From positions 1-35,417 of the forward strand of contig NZ_JANCLX010000058.1 in NCBI RefSeq assembly GCF_024295805.1: a stretch of DNA of 35,417 nucleotides, in the 5' to 3' direction. Of the stretch, positions 31,152 through 35,417 are shown in pieces. Made by a program: the position numbers and the translations under genes. Numbering within the stretch: the stretch's first letter is position 1; every line of letters starts with the position of its first letter. Source of the stretch: Streptomyces cucumeris. GTDB lineage: Bacteria > Actinomycetota > Actinomycetes > Streptomycetales > Streptomycetaceae. A model generated the notes under the pieces. That model had not been told where the DNA came from. It did not search any database and was given only the letters and a program-made list of their open reading frames with translations.

Positions 31152-31881
31152 GACAGTAGCACCGCACACGACGGCTCGCGTGGACGTGCCGTTGCATTCC
31201 CTGCCTCCGCACCTTCGCCTGCTGGCCTGGCCCGCTCTCCGGGGAGTCGGCGGGCCCGTCCCGCTCGATGTTGTCGTACCTGACCACTACAGCGGCCTGC
31301 CCACCCCCCTGCTCGCCCAGGCCGACGGCGTCGCGGTCCGCTTCCCAGCCGGCCCGGCACCCTCCGACGCGGCCCTGCTGACCCTCCTGACCTCGCAGAC
31401 CACCACGCCGGAACTGCGTCCCCTGCTCGACATCGTCGTGGGCATGGCCATCTGGGACGAGGCACTGCGCACCCGGGGCGTCTTCGTCGGCAACGCGTAC
31501 CTCGCCAGCGAGGACGCCGTGGGCGCCCTCCTGACAGTCACGGGGGTGGAGGTCCCCGGCTCTCTGGTCGGCCACCTCGAGGAACTCCAGGCGTTCGAGC
31601 TGCTGTACCGCTTCCCGGTCGCCTACAAGTTCCGCGGTATGTACGGGGCCGAGCGCCAGTGCAGGCTCAACGGCTGGGGCCGGCTGCTGTACCGGCACCT
31701 GGCCGAGGCCGACGGCGCCGGGCTGCCCGTCGCGACCTGGCGTGCCGCCGTCGACCGCCACCTGGGGACGTACCACGAGCCCTACCGGGTGGCTCTGGAC
31801 CGCGCGGTCCGCGCGGTCGACGAAGCACCCGGCGAGACCTGGGACACGGTCCGGGCGCTGCCTGTCCCAGTCCTCATGTAA
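31138..31881 (+). CDS. Unrecognised protein in the nucleotide operon
   Basis: This 247-residue protein starts at ATG 31138, overlapping the end of the HisG-like gene. It has no membrane segment or signal peptide. Visible features are hydrophobic strands in the first third (LDVVVPDHY, ADGVAVRFPAG), a helical middle (PLLDIVVGMAIWDEALRTRGVFVGNAYLAS), and an aromatic/basic patch YRFPVAYKFRGMYGAERQCRLNGWGRLLYRHL. I do not recognise the family. Codon bias is normal for the window, so it is a real gene. Tight coupling to HisG-like and aldo-keto reductase genes says it belongs to the same pathway, possibly supplying the missing ring-opening or ring-expanding step. Confidence 0.75.
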   Translation: MSPHETVAPHTTARVDVPLHSLPPHLRLLAWPALRGVGGPVPLDVVVPDHYSGLPTPLLAQADGVAVRFPAGPAPSDAALLTLLTSQTTTPELRPLLDIVVGMAIWDEALRTRGVFVGNAYLASEDAVGALLTVTGVEVPGSLVGHLEELQAFELLYRFPVAYKFRGMYGAERQCRLNGWGRLLYRHLAEADGAGLPVATWRAAVDRHLGTYHEPYRVALDRAVRAVDEAPGETWDTVRALPVPVLM

Positions 31882-31907
31882 CCCCTCTCAGACTAACGGA
31901 GAACCAC

Positions 31908-32855
31908 ATGCGCTCCACCCGCAACCCTCTGGACCTGTCGAGCCTGGGCTACGGCAGCTGGGAGGCCGGCGGCGGCACCACCTGGGGCCCCAACGCCTCG
32001 CACGACGAGGTGATCAGCGCCGTACGCCGGTCCATCGACCTGGGAATGAACTGGGTCGACACCGCAGAGGTGTACGGCGGCGGCGGTGGTGCCGAGACTG
32101 TGGTGGGCGAGGCCCTCCAGGGCCTCGGTGGCGTGCGTGTGTGCACCAAGGTGGCGCCCGAGCCGGACGACGAGCGGTACACCGAGTCCGGACTCCGCCA
32201 GGCACTCGAACAGTCCTTGAAGCGGCTCGGCCGGGACCGCATCGACCTCTACCTGCTGCACTGGCCCGCCTTGGAACTGCCGCTGGAGGTGACCTGGGAG
32301 GCAATGTCCCGGCTGCGGGAGGAAGGACTGGTCGGTGCGATCGGCCTGTCCAACTACCCCCTCGAGGCCGTCGCCCGCTGCGCCGATCTGGCGCCCGTCG
32401 ACTACGTCCAGGTCCAGGCCTCCCTCTTGTATCGCGACGAGCTCGACGCCTTCGGGCCGCTGTGCCTGAACCGGAACATCGGTCTGCTGGCCTACGGGCC
32501 GCTGGCGTACGGTCTGCTCACCGGCGCCATTGACGAGGACACGCAATTCGCCGACTGGCGCGGTGGCGAAGTGATGGCGCACGACTTCTTCTGCGCGGAG
32601 AACCACCCCCGCTTCTTCGCCCCGAAGGCCCGTCGCGCCCACTTGCCCGTCGTCCGCCGCCTCGCCCCGCTCGCCGAGCAGGCCGGCTGCTCCGTCGCTC
32701 AACTGGCGCTGGCCTGGCTGCTCGCCCGGCCCGAGGTCGTCGCGGCTGCTGTCGGCACGCGCAACCCCGTCCACGCGGAGGCGAACGCAGCCGCCGCCGG
32801 GATGACTCTCGACGAGGATCTGCTCCTAGCCGTCAGCGCCCTGATGGAGAAGTGA
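31908..32855 (+). CDS. Aldo-keto reductase
   Basis: The 315-residue protein starts at ATG 31908 with GGAG 8 nt upstream. The AKR catalytic tetrad is complete: D51 and Y56 (WVDTAEVYGGG), K82 (VCTKVAP) and H119 (LYLLHWP). Later motifs GAIGLSNYPLEAV and YVQVQASLLYR follow, with the NADPH-binding C-terminal part near AAAVGTRNPVHAEANA. The enzyme should reduce a carbonyl, often an aldehyde or sugar-derived ketone, with NADPH. In this operon it could perform a late keto reduction on a nucleoside scaffold. It is the last gene of the plus-strand operon and overlaps the convergent HAD gene by 23 bp at the 3' ends. Confidence 0.9.
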   Translation: MRSTRNPLDLSSLGYGSWEAGGGTTWGPNASHDEVISAVRRSIDLGMNWVDTAEVYGGGGGAETVVGEALQGLGGVRVCTKVAPEPDDERYTESGLRQALEQSLKRLGRDRIDLYLLHWPALELPLEVTWEAMSRLREEGLVGAIGLSNYPLEAVARCADLAPVDYVQVQASLLYRDELDAFGPLCLNRNIGLLAYGPLAYGLLTGAIDEDTQFADWRGGEVMAHDFFCAENHPRFFAPKARRAHLPVVRRLAPLAEQAGCSVAQLALAWLLARPEVVAAAVGTRNPVHAEANAAAAGMTLDEDLLLAVSALMEK

Positions 32856-33516
32856 GCCAGCGCTCGAGCAGAGGAAGTACGGCTCTCAGATCATCGCCGT
32901 CCACCGCCGCCGTCGCGGCACGCCGGGCCTCTGGCGTGCCGTTGAAGGCGATGCTGTACCCCACCTCTTCGAACAGGGGGAGGTCCGACCGGCTGTCGCC
33001 AACGGCGACGCACGCGCTCAGGGGCACTCCGAGCCGATCCGCCTCAGCGACGCAATGGTCGCGCTTATCGTACTCGTCGAAGTGGTATAGCACCCGCCCC
33101 GTGTACCGGCCCCGCACCACCTCCAGCCGAGGCCCGCAGAAGGAACCTACGCGGAACCTGTCCGCGAGGAACCGCCCGACCGGCTCCCACGCCAGCGTGG
33201 CCAACACCGGCACCAGTTCCCGCCGCGCGCACCAGGCGACGGTCTCCGCGATGCCCGCGACCAGCGGCAGCCCGTGCAGCCACTGGTGCACTACGTCCTC
33301 GTCAACTCCGGCCCATCCCCGGGCATCGATGACCGACACCTCTTGGTTACTCATCTTGCCCAGCGCGTATGCCTCCTCGGCCGCGGTCAGTGTCTCGAAA
33401 TGCCCCAGGAAGTCGGCAATATGGGCGGACGACGTGGTGCCGGGCACCAGTGTCCCGTCCACATCGAGGAACACAGCTCCCCGCAGGGCGGAAGTTCCAA
33501 TTGAGGTCTCCGACAC
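32833..33516 (-). CDS. HAD-superfamily phosphatase (SerB/PSPase-like)
   Basis: GTG 33516 gives 227 residues starting VSETSIGTSALRG. Motif I is FLDVDGTLVPG (D18, D20), a helical cap domain spans roughly 35-95, motif II is likely in VLATLAWEPVG, motif III Lys is in YDKRDHC and motif IV is GDSRSDLPLFEEVGYSIAFNG. This is the class I HAD layout of SerB-like and IB-type phosphatases, and all motifs are present. It would remove a phosphate from a small molecule, for example the 5'-phosphate of a nucleotide product before export. It is transcribed against the operon, from its own promoter near the hairpin at 33634. The start is uncertain: the frame is open further upstream. Confidence 0.85.
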   Translation of the reverse strand: MSETSIGTSALRGAVFLDVDGTLVPGTTSSAHIADFLGHFETLTAAEEAYALGKMSNQEVSVIDARGWAGVDEDVVHQWLHGLPLVAGIAETVAWCARRELVPVLATLAWEPVGRFLADRFRVGSFCGPRLEVVRGRYTGRVLYHFDEYDKRDHCVAEADRLGVPLSACVAVGDSRSDLPLFEEVGYSIAFNGTPEARRAATAAVDGDDLRAVLPLLERWLTSPSGR

Positions 33517-33633
33517 GTTGTCCTGCCCATCGCTCCGGCCCCTTGCCCGCCTCCGGAGTGCATCCACAGCCGCTGCAGCGGGTTCGTGAGTCTGTGCGCT
33601 GACGTCCGGGAAGTCGCAGGCTTTATACACCCA

Positions 33634-33660
33634 CATCGCCGGTTTCCCAAACCGGCGATG
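33634..33660. promoter_or_regulatory. Perfect 12-bp inverted repeat upstream of HAD gene
   Basis: CATCGCCGGTTT (33634-33645) and AAACCGGCGATG (33649-33660) pair exactly across a CCC spacer. It lies about 118 nt upstream of the HAD start and just upstream of a TATAAA-like sequence on the minus strand (about 33622-33627). It may be an operator overlapping the promoter, or a terminator separating the island from the integrase remnant to the right. Confidence 0.45.
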
Positions 33661-33829
33661 CTGACCACACTGGAATCCACGCAGCCTACGCGCCCACCTC
33701 CCGGAGCCGCGTATTGCACGCTGGTGCACAAGCCAACCGGAAGATGGGATCGCTGATTCTCCGTGGGTCAGGGTTCCATCGGGTGTTCTCGAGCAGAGAA
33801 CTCCCCTGATCAGGCTGGACTTTGCACTG

Positions 33830-34678
33830 GTGATACCGCACGTTGTGTGGTCCCGATTCCGAGTCGTGACCGCCGGAATTCCACGATCTCCCCTCCAGGA
33901 TGTAGATGCCCCACCGCACCACCCCGCCCCGCCCCGCCCCGCCAACGAGGACCAGCCCGCGATAGATGCCGACGAGTGGTGCACCACCAACGAACTCGCC
34001 CGGTTGGTGAAGGTCGATGCCTCGACATTGCGCCGCTGGCGCACTCATAGCCCTCCGCAGGGCCCACCCTTTGTCCGGCTCCCCGGACGCGTGGTTCTCT
34101 ACGGTGCCGCGGATGTACGTCAGTGGATGGCCTCGCGGCGCGTATGCCCTGGGCAGGGCGCCTCATGCCCCATGTGGAACGGCTGCCCGTCGCCGTATCC
34201 CTCTCCCCCGACATCGAATTCCGCCCCGGACGCGGGCTGCCGTAACCGGGCACGGGTGCGCTGGACGGATCCGCACACCGGCGAGCGCAGCTCCCTCTCC
34301 CGGTCTCACCCCACCCACGACGACGCTCAGGAGTGGCTCGATGCCCTGGCCGCCCAGGCGGAGCCGTCGGCCGCGGGCACGTTCCGACACCGGGGCGGGC
34401 ATAGCGTTCCAGGGGAGAGCCTGCCCCGTGAAGGAACAGCTGAGGCCCGGCTCGGGCAGCCAAACTACGTCCTTGGATGCACAGCAGGGCCAAGAGGACG
34501 AAAGCCACGACGTGCCGACTTTGTGATGCACTTCCGCGGTTCCGACGTATCGCAGAGCCTCCATGGCTGGACAGCGAAACCCCACTCTTCCCGGGCGTCC
34601 GTGGGGACGGAGTCGGTGCGTATACGCAGGGGCTTGCCATTGCCGTCCTTCAGCTGGACCCACCGTGTGGTCTGGTAG
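33830..34678 (+). pseudogene. Excisionase-like HTH joined to integrase N-terminal remnant
   Basis: The open frame contains a MerR/excisionase-type helix-turn-helix: DADEWCTTNELARLVKVDASTLRRW, then FVRLPGRVVLYGAADVRQWMASR (about 33961-34140). Shortly after, in the same frame, the start of a tyrosine integrase N-terminal domain appears: RVRWTDPHTGERSSLSRSHPTHDDAQEWLDALAAQAE (about 34250-34370). Integrase similarity then stops and the frame runs antisense into the neighbouring gene. Normally these are two genes (xis then int), so this looks like a fused and truncated relic of an integrative element, possibly the one that brought in the island. The exact start codon is unclear. Confidence 0.5.
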
Positions 34679-35417
34679 GGGTCGGTGTAGCGGACCTTGA
34701 TGCCCCACTGGCACGACTTCCCCCATGGCGCGATCGCCTGCACCTTGAAACCACCCGAGGGCTGACCGCCTCCGACCTCGATGTAATGGGTGCTGAAGTA
34801 GGACTCGCCTTGTCCCTCGGTCTCATCGGCCAGCACCGGTTCGCCGACGAGGGGCGGAATATGGAGCTGAAGACCTTCGTAGGATGCTCCGCCCTGCGAC
34901 GGAAGCGCCACGAGGGTGTGCCCGGTGCTCTTCCGGCAGGTGACGTCGGTGACCTGCCAACCGTTGATGACCACCGAGGTGGACCGGGTGCTCATCACGC
35001 TCATCTGGAACACGTCGGCGTAACCTCCGAGGGTGCTCGACTCCAGCTGATCCTTGTACCGCTTGGGGGCGTTCTCCAGCGTGGCCTCCTCGGCGAGCGG
35101 GCGACCACCCAGTTTCCTCAGGTACGCGAAGGCGCCCGAGCGGTCGTTCTCGACGGCTACCAGTTTCTGCTTCTCTTCGGGAGTCAGCGCCCGGTCGAGA
35201 ACCACCGTCCATGCCTCGGGCTCGTCCTCCAGGGGCCGCACGGACACCGTGAACGGCACCTTGTTGGCGTCATACTCCGCATTGGAGTCGTTCTCCCTGA
35301 TCACACTGGGTTTGATCATGAGGTAGTCGGTCAGCGTGTCTCTGAAGACGGCCACGAAAGCGATCGACAGCATCACCAGCAAGGTCACCGCTCGTCGCCG
35401 CCGTGAGGAGCCGGGTG
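34465..35417 (-). CDS. Membrane-anchored protein of unknown function, N-terminus outside window
   Basis: The minus-strand frame is open to the right edge, so the first codons are probably missing. The visible start is PGSSRRRR followed by a transmembrane helix AVTLLVMLSIAFVAVF and then a large extracytoplasmic domain of about 280 residues (for example LEDEPEAWTVVLDRALTPEEKQ, SVMSTRSTSVVINGWQV, a CRKSTGHT segment and KVRYTDPYQTTRW). Basic residues before a single helix indicate N-in topology with the bulk outside. Cysteines in the outer domain may pair. A GTG at 35388 could serve as a shorter start. The family is not identified. Confidence 0.65.
   Translation of the reverse strand, partial: PGSSRRRRAVTLLVMLSIAFVAVFRDTLTDYLMIKPSVIRENDSNAEYDANKVPFTVSVRPLEDEPEAWTVVLDRALTPEEKQKLVAVENDRSGAFAYLRKLGGRPLAEEATLENAPKRYKDQLESSTLGGYADVFQMSVMSTRSTSVVINGWQVTDVTCRKSTGHTLVALPSQGGASYEGLQLHIPPLVGEPVLADETEGQGESYFSTHYIEVGGGQPSGGFKVQAIAPWGKSCQWGIKVRYTDPYQTTRWVQLKDGNGKPLRIRTDSVPTDAREEWGFAVQPWRLCDTSEPRKCITKSARRGFRPLGPAVHPRT

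Noticed and set aside
1..35417. CRISPR arrays, rRNA genes or complete tRNA genes
   Set aside because: No regularly spaced direct repeats or rRNA-like segments were seen. The only tRNA sequence is the 45-nt tRNA-Pro fragment at 8566-8610.

Overview
This is an accessory segment of a high-GC actinomycete, most likely Streptomyces. The evidence is strong GC bias at third codon positions, frequent GTG and TTG starts, actinomycete-type secreted proteins, a tRNA-Pro-linked integrase and a high density of insertion-sequence and integrase debris. No core housekeeping locus is present. The window looks like an island in which a biosynthetic locus is flanked by mobile DNA.

Left part, 1 to about 15.8 kb. 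It starts with the 5' end of a gene leaving the window, two small secreted-protein genes (one truncated) and an AraC-type regulator. A complete group II intron follows (2524-5045, minus strand, with a reverse transcriptase/maturase/HNH protein). It interrupts a small gene whose two exons join in frame. Next come a DUF3626 gene, a deleted IS5-type transposase, a tyrosine integrase that runs into a tRNA-Pro 3' fragment, gene debris with a 38-bp-arm foldback, a beheaded second integrase, a methyltransferase, a decayed IS5-type element, a secreted NucA/NucB-type nuclease with a SUKH-type putative immunity gene (AT-richer DNA), and a frameshifted rve-type transposase.

Centre, 15.8-25.9 kb: an unusual RiPP-like locus. 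A 22-codon cysteine-free peptide gene is followed by a perfect 15-bp hairpin. Then come an asparagine-synthetase-like enzyme with a PqqD/RRE-like tail, an AurF-type diiron oxygenase, an MFS transporter, a stand-alone PqqD/RRE-like protein, a nucleotidyltransferase and an ArsR-like regulator, all on the minus strand and partly translationally coupled. A complete LanM-type lanthionine synthetase is transcribed divergently. The combination recalls lasso peptide machinery (RRE plus AsnB homologue), but no B2-type leader protease is visible, and the lanthionine synthetase has no obvious cysteine-containing substrate.

Right part, 27.0-33.5 kb: a nucleotide-chemistry operon. It has a broken CYTH-domain gene, a divergent PurM homologue, a thymidylate-kinase-like P-loop protein, a MazG/HisE-like protein, a short HisG-like ATP phosphoribosyltransferase, an unrecognised protein and an aldo-keto reductase, nearly all with overlapping stops and starts, followed by a convergent HAD phosphatase. 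A phosphoribosyl-nucleotide is a plausible intermediate. Whether it makes a free nucleoside or decorates the peptide encoded next door is inference. A joint peptide-nucleotide product is the most interesting hypothesis in the window. The right edge has an excisionase/integrase remnant and a partial membrane-anchored protein.
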